Below the pieces are notes generated by a model. The model was given only the letters and a program-made list of their open reading frames with translations. It did not search any database and was not told the DNA's origin. From CAVYWD01 sp963772225 (GTDB lineage Bacteria; Myxococcota; Myxococcia; Myxococcales; UBA5297), in NCBI GenBank assembly GCA_963772225.1, contig CAVYWD010000005.1:1-64000 (forward strand): a stretch of 64,000 nucleotides of DNA. The letters are read 5' to 3'. Below are positions 16,728-27,656 of the stretch, piece by piece. Each line of letters opens with the position of its first letter. Position 1 is the first letter of the stretch. A program made the position numbers and the translations under genes.

Positions 16728-19302
16728 ACGCCCACTCCTGCTCCTACCGGAAGCAACCACCGCGACTCGCGCCAAGAAGCGTGGCGGCGGTGGCGGCCCC
16801 GCGAAGCTCGGTGCCGGACGCCAGCAAGAGCGCCTTGGCCCGCGCCTTCAGGAGCTGGAGAGGGCGTTCGCGACGAGGAGCGTGCAGCTTCAGAGCGCAG
16901 CCTCGGGTGTGGTGCCGGAAGACGTGCTCGTGCTCGAAACTGGCGGAACGGTCGAGGAGTTCGTCAAGGCGGTCAGCAAGATCGAGGGCTTCGAGTTCCT
17001 TGCCGAATACGATGAGCAGGACATCCCGCCCGACGAGGACTTCTTTACCGACAAGGACGGTGCCCACCTCTCGTACACCGGCCGCGTCTACATGGTCTTC
17101 ACGAACCAGGAGGCGTTCAAACAGCTCCAGCGCCTCTGGCAGGTGTTTCAAGCCGGCACCGATTTTGAGCGCGGCCTCACGAAGTGGCGTGACGTCTTCG
17201 CGCTCCTGCGCGACATACGCCCGTGGAGCGTGAAAGACCGCCTCGAAGAGACTGGCGTCCTGAGCGACTGGGGGGTGCGCGTTCAGCAGGGCAGCGAGAA
17301 CGTCCACTGCGAGATCGAGCTGTGGTTCCGCAGAAACGAAACGAAACGGCAGGCGGCATCTCAAGCGGTTCGGGCGCGGGTGCAGGAACTCGGAGGAGCG
17401 GTGCTCAGCGAGGGCATCGTGCCAGGCATCCACTATCACGGACTCGCCGTGCGGCTTCCGATTGCAGCCGTGCAGCAGGTCTTGAACGCCCAGACGCGAG
17501 AGCAGGTGCAGCTCGTTCAGAGTGAGCAGATCCAGTTCTTTCGCGCGGCGGGTCAGATGGCCGTGCGCGCACTCGGCGAGAAGGCGCCATCCACCACGGC
17601 CTATACCGGGCCGCAGCCTTCGGGAGCGGCACGTGTCGCACTGCTTGACGGCCTCCCTCTGCAGAACCACAACGCCTTGGCCAACCGCTTGGTTGTCGAC
17701 GACCCCGATGGCTTCGAGACGGACTACCGCGCGGACGCGCGCGCGCACGGAACCGCGATGGCGTCGCTCATCATCTGGGGCGACCTCAACGACTCCAGCC
17801 GATCGCCAATCCCGCAGCCCTTGTATGTGCGGCCCATCATGCGGCCGGTATTCCCTCCGGCGTGGACGAATCAGGAACCCTATGAGCTCGTTCCCGAAGG
17901 GACCCTCGTCGTCGATGTCGTTCATCGCGCGGTGCGACGGCTGTTCGATGGCGACGGAAATGCCGCTCCAGTGGCACCTGATGTCGCTCTCGTCAACCTC
18001 TCCATCGGCGTCCTCGATAGACCGTTCTCGGGAACGCTGAGCCCGCTCGCTCGTCTGCTCGACTGGCTGTCGTGGACCCACGGCGTGCTGTTCGTCGTGA
18101 GTGCCGGAAACCACTTGCACGAGGTCGACACGGGGAAGCCGTGGTCGGAGCTGCAGGCGCTCGCGCCTCAAGATCTCACGACGGTCATCCTGCAGTCGGT
18201 CGCCGCTGATACGCGAAACCGTCGAGCGCTCTCGCCGGCGGAGGCGATGAATGCGCTCACCGTTGGAGCGCTGCACGACGATGAGGACACCGCTACGCCC
18301 GCAGCGGCGCGCCTTGACCCGGTCCCTGCGGGATACCCGAGCCCGCTCAATGCTCATGGTCTCGGCTACCGCCGATCCATCAAGCCGGACATCCTCGTGC
18401 CTGGCGGACGCCTGCAGTTCGACCGCCCCGTCCAGAATCAGGAGACGCGGCTTCGGCCTGTGCGGGTCGCTGCATCGCCTGGCGTGCAGGTCGCGGCACC
18501 GGGTGCAGTTGCTGGCGATCTCTCGCACACCGCGAAGAGCCGGGGGACCAGCAACGCGGCGGCGCTCTTGAGTCGCGTAGGCGCGCTCTTGGCGCCGGTC
18601 ATAAGCGAGGTTCGACAAGGCGATGGCGTCACCGCGCTGGCCGCTGTACCCGACGGCGTTCTCATCAAAGCGCTGCTCGCGCATGGCGCTCGCTGGGGCG
18701 AACTCGGTCAGGCGCTCCACGGTCACTTCGGCTCGATCGAAGATCACGACAAGCGCAAGGAGCAGGTTACGCGGTTGCTCGGCTTTGGCCGGCTCGAGGT
18801 CGACGATGTCGCTGAGTGCTCCCCGACGCGCGTTACCGGCATCGGCGCAGGCGCGCTCGCCGAGGATGAAGGAGCGGAGCACCGGTTCCCGCTGCCTCCG
18901 TCGCTGAGCGGCAAGCGCGGGTTGCGACGACTCACCGTGACGCTCGCGTGGTTCACCCCGGTGAATCCGTTGAGCCACAAGTGGCGCCAGGCGCAGTTCT
19001 GGTTCGAGACGCCGAAGTCGAAACTTGTGATGAACCGAGTTGGCCCCGACTGGCAGGCGGTTCAGCGAGGCACGCTGCAGCACGAAGTCTTCGAGGAAGA
19101 GGCGGCAGCAGCCTTTGTTGATGGCGACGATGTCGTTGTGCGCGTGAGCTGCCGCCAAGACGCGCCCGGCCTGCAAGGCAGGGTGCCATACGCCGTCGCG
19201 GTGACCCTCGAAGTTGCCGACAGCATCGGCATCGACATCTACGCTGAGGTCCGCCAGCGAGTGCGGCAGCGCCTCCAGGTTCAGGCGGGCGGAACGCCGT
19301 GA
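16720..19302 (+). CDS. ietS: Subtilisin-like serine protease of the IetAS system (IetS-like)
   Basis: 860 residues. The S8 catalytic triad is complete: Asp310 (ARVALLDG), His343 (AHGTAMASL) and Ser611 (SRGTSNAAAL), with the oxyanion Asn464 (VVSAGN). There is no signal peptide, so it acts inside the cell. About 300 residues precede the protease domain, with beta-rich repeats possibly resembling an inhibitory prodomain (HYHGLAVRLPIAAVQQVL), and about 230 follow it. Paired with the AAA+ ATPase (8-base overlap) this is the effector of an IetAS defence or stability system. Cleavage of host proteins leading to growth arrest is a reasonable inference but is not visible in the sequence. GTGA at its 3' end couples it to the RhuM remnant. 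Confidence 0.85.
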   Translation: MAERPLLLLPEATTATRAKKRGGGGGPAKLGAGRQQERLGPRLQELERAFATRSVQLQSAASGVVPEDVLVLETGGTVEEFVKAVSKIEGFEFLAEYDEQDIPPDEDFFTDKDGAHLSYTGRVYMVFTNQEAFKQLQRLWQVFQAGTDFERGLTKWRDVFALLRDIRPWSVKDRLEETGVLSDWGVRVQQGSENVHCEIELWFRRNETKRQAASQAVRARVQELGGAVLSEGIVPGIHYHGLAVRLPIAAVQQVLNAQTREQVQLVQSEQIQFFRAAGQMAVRALGEKAPSTTAYTGPQPSGAARVALLDGLPLQNHNALANRLVVDDPDGFETDYRADARAHGTAMASLIIWGDLNDSSRSPIPQPLYVRPIMRPVFPPAWTNQEPYELVPEGTLVVDVVHRAVRRLFDGDGNAAPVAPDVALVNLSIGVLDRPFSGTLSPLARLLDWLSWTHGVLFVVSAGNHLHEVDTGKPWSELQALAPQDLTTVILQSVAADTRNRRALSPAEAMNALTVGALHDDEDTATPAAARLDPVPAGYPSPLNAHGLGYRRSIKPDILVPGGRLQFDRPVQNQETRLRPVRVAASPGVQVAAPGAVAGDLSHTAKSRGTSNAAALLSRVGALLAPVISEVRQGDGVTALAAVPDGVLIKALLAHGARWGELGQALHGHFGSIEDHDKRKEQVTRLLGFGRLEVDDVAECSPTRVTGIGAGALAEDEGAEHRFPLPPSLSGKRGLRRLTVTLAWFTPVNPLSHKWRQAQFWFETPKSKLVMNRVGPDWQAVQRGTLQHEVFEEEAAAAFVDGDDVVVRVSCRQDAPGLQGRVPYAVAVTLEVADSIGIDIYAEVRQRVRQRLQVQAGGTP

Positions 19303-19547
19303 GTGCAGCCGACCTCGTTCGCCGCGAAGCCGAGTTCCTGCTCTACCAGGCCGAGGACGGCCGCACGCGACGTCGAGAACTTCAACCTCGACGTGACCAT
19401 CTCGGTCGGCTACCGCGTGAAGTCCCATCGGGGCACGCAGTTCCGCATCAGGGCCACGCAGCGCCTTCGCGAATACAGCGCCAAGGGGTTCACCCGGGAC
19501 GACGAGCGCCTGAAGCGGGGTGGCGGCGGGAACTACTTCGGCGAGCC

Positions 19548-19549
<2 letters not shown>
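19299..19549 (+). pseudogene. RhuM-family (virulence protein) remnant with internal deletion
   Basis: GTG 19299 overlaps the ietS stop in a GTGA arrangement. It starts SAADLVRREAEFLLYQAEDG RTR, the conserved beginning of RhuM proteins (about 330 residues, N-terminal DNA-binding-like domain). The sequence then jumps, in another frame, to VENFNLDVTISVGYRVKSH and RGTQFRIRATQRLREY, then KGFTRDDERLK and GGGNYFGE, the later RhuM segment. The intervening about 60-80 codons are deleted and the 3' end is cut exactly where the convergent trehalose synthase gene ends. The overlap with ietS suggests the ancestral operon was ietA-ietS-rhuM. The product cannot be functional. Confidence 0.75.
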
Positions 19550-21860
<2,311 letters not shown>

Positions 21861-22068
21861 GGCGCACTCCTCCCAAAGGCGGCCGCCTCGGCGCGGCCGC
21901 ACGAATTCCGTGTCTCGACGGCTATTCGATGGGCAGAGGGGGCCCCGCGATTTGACCGCTCCCGTGCAGAATCGAATCGCCCAAAGGAGAAATGCTGGCG
22001 GGATTCCTCGGCCGGTGGCAAATCTTTGGCCTCACCCTGGTTCCTTCGTCATTCTGGCGCGGAGCGCA
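21861..22068. promoter_or_regulatory. Divergent intergenic region between otsA-like and otsB
   Basis: 208 bases between the two divergent starts must hold the promoters of both the trehalose synthase (minus) and the otsB-GH15 operon (plus). The ribosome binding sites are clear (GGAGGAG for otsA; GGAG at 22061 for otsB). I cannot point to a convincing -35/-10 pair or operator. Confidence 0.4.
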
Positions 22069-22881
22069 ATGAAGGACATCCTGGCGGCGTGCAACCTGAG
22101 CGCGGTGCGGCGGTTCACGGCCGAGCCGGTGCTCCTGGCATTCGACTATGACGGCACGCTGGCGCCCATCGTCGACGACCCGCGTCGGGCACAAATGCGC
22201 CCACCCACGAAAGCATTGCTCTCGAGGGTGTCGCGCGTCTACCAATGCGCGGTGATCACCGGGCGGCGACGATCGGCGGCCGAGCGCTTCGTGCAAGGCG
22301 CCGGCGTCAAATGGATCGTGGGGAACCACGGCCTGGAGTGGCCTTCGCCGCGCAAGGAGGACCTCCGGTACAAGAGGCTCGTGGCGCAGTGGCGGCGCGC
22401 GTTGGAAAAGAGCCTCGCGGGTCTGTCGGGCGTGGCGCTCGAGGACAAGCGCTTCTCTCTCACGGTGCATCTTCGGCATGCTCGGAGCTCGACGGTGGCG
22501 CGGCGCAAGATCCAGGAGGCCGCGGCGCGGCTGCCCGGCTGCAGGGCAGAGCCCGGGCTCGAGGTGATCAATCTCTTGCCGCGGGGCGCGCCCGACAAGG
22601 GCCACGCCCTGATGAGGCTGCTCGGGATGAGCGGCTGCACGCACGCGATCTACCTGGGAGACGACGTGACCGACGAGGCGGTGTTCGCGCTCCGGCGCGA
22701 GCCCGTCCTGTCCATCTGCGTCGGGGCCCGGCGCAGCTCGCGGGCGCGGTATTTCTTGTCGAGCCAGCGGCGCGTGGACGCCTTTCTGCGGCTGCTCTAC
22801 AGCATTCGCTTCGAGGGAACCAAGTCCGGCAGGGCGCGAGGCCCGAGCCCCCGGCCGGCGGCGCGCGCCGTCATGAAATGA
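22069..22881 (+). CDS. otsB: Trehalose-6-phosphate phosphatase
   Basis: 270 residues, ATG 22069 with GGAG close upstream. HAD-superfamily phosphatase of the OtsB type: nucleophile motif LLAFDYDGTLAPIVDD (residues about 22-37), motif II region CAVITGRR, a C2B-type cap, and motif IV YLGDDVTDEAVFAL. It removes phosphate from trehalose-6-phosphate made by the divergently encoded synthase, giving trehalose. The basic C-terminal tail (GRARGPSPRPAARA) is not conserved. The GH15 gene follows after 31 bases, probably one operon. Confidence 0.9.
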   Translation: MKDILAACNLSAVRRFTAEPVLLAFDYDGTLAPIVDDPRRAQMRPPTKALLSRVSRVYQCAVITGRRRSAAERFVQGAGVKWIVGNHGLEWPSPRKEDLRYKRLVAQWRRALEKSLAGLSGVALEDKRFSLTVHLRHARSSTVARRKIQEAAARLPGCRAEPGLEVINLLPRGAPDKGHALMRLLGMSGCTHAIYLGDDVTDEAVFALRREPVLSICVGARRSSRARYFLSSQRRVDAFLRLLYSIRFEGTKSGRARGPSPRPAARAVMK

Positions 22882-22912
22882 GCCCTTCGAGGCCCGGCGA
22901 GGTCCAAAAGCG

Positions 22913-24679
22913 ATGCGACTGGAAGAGATGGGCGTCGTCGGCAATTGCCAGTTCTCGGCGCTGATCGACCGAGGCGGCAACGTGGCCTGGTGCTGTTTGC
23001 CGAGGTTCGATTCGGAGCCCATCTTCGCGCGGCTCCTCGACTCCGAGCGGGCGGGGGAGTTCTCCATTCGCCCCGCGGACGGGCGCCCCGGCGAGCAGCG
23101 CTATTGGCCGAACACCAACGTGCTGGAGACGAGGTTTCATTCGACCGACGGGCGCTTTCGCATCGTCGACTTCGCCCCACGCTTCTCGCAATACGACCGC
23201 CACTTTCGGCCGACCCAGCTCTTTCGCAGGGTGGAGCCTTTGGAGGGGACGCCGCGGGTGACGGTGACGTGCGAGCCGCGGCTCGGGTTCTCGCTGGCGG
23301 AGCCGGAGCGGCTTTTGGGGTCGAACCACGTGCAATTCGAGGGCTTCGCGAACCCCCTGCGGCTGACGACCGACATCCCCATCTCGTATCTGACGGGCCA
23401 GCCTTTCGCCCTCACGGAGAAGCTCCATTTGGTCCTCACCTGGGGCGCGCCCATCGAGGAGCCGCTGGCGCCGCTGTTCGAGCGGTTTCTCGGGGACACG
23501 GTGCGCTATTGGCAGCGGTGGGTGAAGCAGTGCAACGTGCCGCCGCTCTACCAGCAAGAGGTCATCCGGTCGGCGCTGGCGCTCAAGCTCCACTGCTTCG
23601 AGGACACCGGCGCCATCGTCGCCTCCATGACGACCTCCATCCCCGAGTCGCCGGGGAGCGGGCGCACCTGGGATTACCGGTATTGCTGGCTGCGCGACGC
23701 CTATTACGCGCTGGCGGCCTTTCGGCGGCTGGGCCATTTCGAGGAGCGCGAGCGATTCGTGCATTACTTGCTGACGCTCGCCAGCGGGGAGCCGGAGCTG
23801 GAGCTCGCGCCGCTGTATCGCATCGACGGGCGAAAGGATTTGCAAGAGACCGAGCTGTCGACCTGGCGAGGCTTCGAGGGGCACGGGCCGGTCCGGGTGG
23901 GAAACGCGGCGTGCCTCCAGCGGCAGCACGACGTATTCGGGGAGATGGTCCTGGCGCTGTTCCCGGTGTTCCTGGACGACCGGTTCTCCGAAGAGCGCTC
24001 GGCGCAGACATTGGACCTCCTGGTGCGGCTGGCGCGCAAGGCGGTGAAGGTGGCGGGCGAGCCGGACGCGGGCATCTGGGAGTTTCGAAATGGCGACCGG
24101 GTGCAGACCTTCTCGGCGCTCATGTGCTGGGCGGCGGCCGATCGGATGGCCATCGTGGCGGCGCGGCACCGGCCGGAGCTGACCCTGGAGTTTCAGAGCG
24201 CGGCGGCGGCCATCCGCGGGCAGATCATCGAGCGGGCGTGGAATTCGTCGGTGGGGAGCTTCGCCTCGTCCTTCGGCGGAAGCGACCTGGACGCGTCGCT
24301 CTTGCAGATGGCGAGCCTGCGGCTCTTGCCGCCCAACGACTCGCGGCTGGTGAAGACCGTAAACGCCATCATCCAGGGGTTGACCCGCAGCGGCTGGCTC
24401 ATGCGCTACCACGCCGACGACGGCTTCGGCGCGCCGACCGTCGCGTTCACGCTGTGCACCTTCTGGCTCGCCGAGACGCTCACGGTGATCGGGCGGACGG
24501 ACGAGGCGAGGATGCTTTTGGAGAGGGCTTGCGAAAGCCTGTCGCCGCTGGGGCTCTTGTCGGAGGATTACGACGTCGAAGCGGGGAGGATGTGGGGGAA
24601 CTTCCCGCAGGCATATTCGCATGTCGGGCTCATCAACGCGGCGTTCTCGGCGTCGCCGCGGTGGGCGGAGTGCTTCTAG
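22913..24679 (+). CDS. GH15 glycoside hydrolase (glucoamylase/trehalase type)
   Basis: 588 residues from ATG 22913. Family 15 features: an N-terminal beta-sandwich (MGVVGNCQFSALIDRGGNVA), then an alpha/alpha barrel with WDYRYCWLRDAYYAL, the probable acid Glu390 in DAGIWEFR and the probable base Glu551 in GLLSEDYD, followed by GRMWGNFPQAYSHVGLINAA. No signal peptide, so intracellular. Bacterial intracellular GH15 enzymes cleave maltooligosaccharides, glycogen fragments or, in some groups, trehalose. Its position behind otsB makes a role in trehalose or glycogen turnover likely. Closely related GH15 genes often sit beside otsA/otsB. Confidence 0.88.
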   Translation: MRLEEMGVVGNCQFSALIDRGGNVAWCCLPRFDSEPIFARLLDSERAGEFSIRPADGRPGEQRYWPNTNVLETRFHSTDGRFRIVDFAPRFSQYDRHFRPTQLFRRVEPLEGTPRVTVTCEPRLGFSLAEPERLLGSNHVQFEGFANPLRLTTDIPISYLTGQPFALTEKLHLVLTWGAPIEEPLAPLFERFLGDTVRYWQRWVKQCNVPPLYQQEVIRSALALKLHCFEDTGAIVASMTTSIPESPGSGRTWDYRYCWLRDAYYALAAFRRLGHFEERERFVHYLLTLASGEPELELAPLYRIDGRKDLQETELSTWRGFEGHGPVRVGNAACLQRQHDVFGEMVLALFPVFLDDRFSEERSAQTLDLLVRLARKAVKVAGEPDAGIWEFRNGDRVQTFSALMCWAAADRMAIVAARHRPELTLEFQSAAAAIRGQIIERAWNSSVGSFASSFGGSDLDASLLQMASLRLLPPNDSRLVKTVNAIIQGLTRSGWLMRYHADDGFGAPTVAFTLCTFWLAETLTVIGRTDEARMLLERACESLSPLGLLSEDYDVEAGRMWGNFPQAYSHVGLINAAFSASPRWAECF

Positions 24680-24771
24680 AGCCCTTGACTTCCAGCACTC
24701 GCAGGGAGAAGACACGAGAGAGCGCAGCGGCACGTGAGACGGGCGAGCCCGTATGAACAGGTCATGCCACG

Positions 24772-26025
24772 ATGAGCCAGGACCGCATCACGCAGATCCG
24801 CGTCAAGGGAATGCGCGTACTCGAGGACGTGACTCTCGATCTCAAGGGGCTCACGGTCCTTGTCGGGGAGAACGGGACTGGGAAGAGCACTCTTCTCGAT
24901 GCTCTTGAAATCCTGAGGCAGGCAGGAAAGCCGGGAGTGGACTTCGCGTTCGATGTCCTTCTGCAGCGTCACGGCGGCTCACAGGACCTCCTGCGCCACC
25001 GGTCGCAGGAGCTGGCCTTCGAGGTCGTGGTCGAAGGAGGAGGGCCGAAAATCCAATACCGCGTGGCGTTCGTTCCCAGGGGCATTTCGTTCGAGATTGG
25101 CCGCGAGGAGCTCGATGTCTATGCGGATCCGAATGCTGGCGAACCGCTTCACGCCTTGAAGAGGACGGAATCCGGCCTACGGATCTTTGATGCTCGAGAA
25201 GGCAAACTAAAGCCTGTGGAAAACGCCGCCGAGTCTATTGGCCAGAAGCTGGCCATTGGCGCTTTTGGGCTGACCGCCCAACCGGCGATCCTTCGATTAA
25301 CCGAGGCCCTTCGCCGCATTGAGCATCACGTTGCGTTCGAGACGAGGCCCTTGTGGCAGGAGCGCGAGCTTGAAATAAGGAGAGGACCGCGCTGGGCGTC
25401 TCTCGTCGAGCGCGCTGAAGCGCTTTCGCGCCACGGCGATAACCTCCCCAGCTGCTTTCAGGAGATTCGCAATCGGGGCAGCGGGGCGTGGGAGCGCGCG
25501 ATTGAGCGCGCGCAACTGGGGCTCGGCCATGATCTTCGCGATTTCAAGCTGCGGCCTGTCGGCCGTGGCGAGATAGAGCTCGAAGTCGTGTTCGCTGGAG
25601 CCCTGGATGCGCCTGTTCCCGCGAGGGCGCTCTCAGAAGGACAGCTGAGCTATCTCGCATTCGTCGCCCTTTGCGAGCTCGGCACCTCCCGCTCCCTGCT
25701 GGTTTTCGACGAGCCTGAGAATCACCTGCACCCGGCAATGCTGGGCCGCGTTGTCGACATGCTCGGGGAGGTCGCACAGCGATGCCCGGTCCTCGTGGCC
25801 ACGCACTCCGATCGCCTCTTGGACGCCTTGCCGGAGCCCGGCGAGAGCGTCGTTCTTTGCGAGCTGGATGAAAACAGGGCGACGATTCTCGGACGCCCGA
25901 ACAAGCTTCGTCTGGACAAGTGGTTGACTCAGTACCGTGGCCTTGGAAGTATTCGAGCAGAGGGCTTTGAGGCACATGTGTTCGAGACATCCAATGAAGG
26001 CACGAGTCCCGGGGGTAGCTCGTGA
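24772..26025 (+). CDS. SMC/RecF-like AAA ATPase, first gene of a coupled pair
   Basis: 417 residues from ATG 24772. ABC/SMC-type ATPase in one chain: Walker A GENGTGKST (32-40), signature-like ALSEGQLSYLAF, Walker B SLLVFDEPENHLHP and the switch histidine in VATHSDRLLDAL. No zinc hook and only a short insert between the halves, like RecF/OLD-type ATPases of defence genes. It lacks its own nuclease domain. Its stop overlaps the GTG start of the next gene by 4 bases (GTGA), so the two are translated together. Codons look less GC-biased than the trehalose genes before it, consistent with acquisition. Role inferred: ATPase sensor/motor of a two-protein system. Confidence 0.75.
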   Translation: MSQDRITQIRVKGMRVLEDVTLDLKGLTVLVGENGTGKSTLLDALEILRQAGKPGVDFAFDVLLQRHGGSQDLLRHRSQELAFEVVVEGGGPKIQYRVAFVPRGISFEIGREELDVYADPNAGEPLHALKRTESGLRIFDAREGKLKPVENAAESIGQKLAIGAFGLTAQPAILRLTEALRRIEHHVAFETRPLWQERELEIRRGPRWASLVERAEALSRHGDNLPSCFQEIRNRGSGAWERAIERAQLGLGHDLRDFKLRPVGRGEIELEVVFAGALDAPVPARALSEGQLSYLAFVALCELGTSRSLLVFDEPENHLHPAMLGRVVDMLGEVAQRCPVLVATHSDRLLDALPEPGESVVLCELDENRATILGRPNKLRLDKWLTQYRGLGSIRAEGFEAHVFETSNEGTSPGGSS

Positions 26026-26588
26026 TAGTGACTGTGCTCTGGGAGGACCAAAGGGGTGGTCCCGAGAAGGGGTTTGGCCCGCACGAGCTGCTCGTTTCAT
26101 GTGTCGCCGATGAGCTCAGCTGCGACCGCTGGGTCGTTGACAAGAGGAAGGCGATCAGGTCCGTTCCGCTAAAAGGCAGGGACAATGTCGTCGCCTTCTT
26201 GAAAACCAAACTGTCGCTCCTATCGAACGACGCGGTCTGCGTCGTCCTCGATCGCGACAAGGTCCTTGATATCTGGTCAGGAAAGGAGGGGCCGTCCGAT
26301 TGCATCGCCAGTATCAAACAGGCGCTCATCGAGGAGGCCCCTGGCAAGTATGAGCTCGTCCTGCTCGTGGATAATGTCGAGTCATTGGTCAAGGCGGGCT
26401 GCGAAGCGGCGGGGCTCTCACTGCCTCCGACGAAGCCAAACCCGACCGGGAGGGACCAACTCCTGAGGCCTGCGGTTCACGGTCAGCGCAAGGTTCGCGA
26501 TCGTGTGCGCGAGGACGTTCCGAGCTTCAATCGAATCGTGAAATGGGTGTGCGGGATAGTTGGCCCGACGGGCAATTCGGTCGCGTGA
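26022..26588 (+). CDS. Small partner protein, possibly TOPRIM/DUF4276-like
   Basis: 188 residues, GTG 26022 inside the stop of the ATPase gene. The start (IVTVLWEDQRGGPEKGFGPH ELLVSCVADEL) and the acidic VCVVLDRDKV resemble the Glu and Asp-x-Asp layout of TOPRIM-type nuclease-like folds, such as DUF4276 proteins or the nuclease half of OLD proteins. The match is weak and I do not claim a family. The middle holds acidic stretches (LLVDNVESLV) and the C-terminus is basic (GQRKVRDRVREDVPSF), suggesting nucleic-acid contact. It is always translated with the ATPase. Most likely the effector of the pair. Confidence 0.55.
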   Translation: MIVTVLWEDQRGGPEKGFGPHELLVSCVADELSCDRWVVDKRKAIRSVPLKGRDNVVAFLKTKLSLLSNDAVCVVLDRDKVLDIWSGKEGPSDCIASIKQALIEEAPGKYELVLLVDNVESLVKAGCEAAGLSLPPTKPNPTGRDQLLRPAVHGQRKVRDRVREDVPSFNRIVKWVCGIVGPTGNSVA

Positions 26589-26612
26589 GGGCAGAGGCGG
26601 GCCAAGAGAGCG

Positions 26613-27656
26613 TCACCCGCCCGCCGACTTCCCCCGCTTCTTCGGCATCACCTCGGCCAGCATCTCCAAATAGTTGATCTCCACCGGCGGCGGCGGCTCG
26701 GGCGGCTCGCCGAGCGCGGCGATCCTCTTGGCGATGGCGCGCAAGATGTCGGGCCCCGGCCGCAAGAGCGCCGAGAGCGTCTGGTCGCCCATCACCACCG
26801 CGATGAGGGCCTCGCCCAGCTCCGCCACCGGCAGCCCGCGGCGCACCAGGTCCTGAAATGAATTGCCCAGCGAGAACAGGCTGTACCCGTAATCCGCCAT
26901 CATCTCCACCGCCACCCGCACCACCGATCGCGCGCCGATGTGCCCGTCCGCCATGAGGACCAGCGCCACCTGGAAGTAGTTGTAGACCGGCACCAGCCGC
27001 GGCCCGTATTTGCGAAAATGCGCCGGCGGCGTGAGCCGGTCCAGGTGAATGAAAATGCGCCCCACCGCCTGGCGCGGGTCGAGCTCGCGCGCGAACGAGA
27101 GCGCCGCGGCCACCTGGTCTTCGTAGGTGCCGCAGGCCTCGAAGATGGCCGCGAGCTGGTCCATCGACACGTTGCCGGCCACCAGATCTGCGTAGAGCGA
27201 ATAGATGTACGCGTCCGACTCGGCGTCGTCCCCGAAGAGCGTCTCGGTCGCCTCCGGCGGCGCCCGCCGCCGGCTCTCCAGCAGCGCCGGCAGCTTGTAG
27301 CCGAGCTGGTCCCTGAGCGCCCTGAACCGGCCCCGCAGCATGTTCGAGAGGTTCGGCTTGAGCACCAGCTCGTCGAAGTCGGCGCCGTCCAGGTGCAGCT
27401 TCTCCTCCAGCACCGACCGCATCTGCCGCGGGCTCCCGGAGATGATGCAGACCCGGTTCGGGCGGATGCCGCGGCGCCGCAGCTCGCGCATCAACGCCGC
27501 CGTCCCCGGCACGTTCACCTTCTCGCTCGCCCGCTGGAACGCGGTGCGCACCAGGTCGCGGAAGGTGTCGAACTCCGTCTTGAGATACGTCTTGTCCAGG
27601 TCCCAGCGATAGATGTGCCGGGGTGGGGCAGGGTCGATGCGGTCGGGCAGGCTCAT
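26613..27656 (-). CDS. APP1-like phosphatidate phosphatase (HAD-like)
   Basis: 347 residues, ATG 27656, directly after the plsX stop. The HAD-like nucleophile motif is YRWDLDKTYLKTEFDT (D-x-D-x-T pattern), followed by CIISGSPRQM and ETLFGDDAESDAYIYSLYAD, the three motifs of the APP1/DUF2183 phosphatidate phosphatase family. No signal peptide. The rest (about 190-347) is helical and unassigned, ending in a Lys/Arg tail. Being downstream of plsX with no gap suggests a role in phospholipid or glycerolipid metabolism. Confidence 0.75.
   Translation of the reverse strand: MSLPDRIDPAPPRHIYRWDLDKTYLKTEFDTFRDLVRTAFQRASEKVNVPGTAALMRELRRRGIRPNRVCIISGSPRQMRSVLEEKLHLDGADFDELVLKPNLSNMLRGRFRALRDQLGYKLPALLESRRRAPPEATETLFGDDAESDAYIYSLYADLVAGNVSMDQLAAIFEACGTYEDQVAAALSFARELDPRQAVGRIFIHLDRLTPPAHFRKYGPRLVPVYNYFQVALVLMADGHIGARSVVRVAVEMMADYGYSLFSLGNSFQDLVRRGLPVAELGEALIAVVMGDQTLSALLRPGPDILRAIAKRIAALGEPPEPPPPVEINYLEMLAEVMPKKRGKSAGG

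Noticed and set aside
24680..24771. TTGACT at 24685 as promoter of the ATPase pair
   Set aside because: No -10 box at suitable distance, so not listed as a feature.
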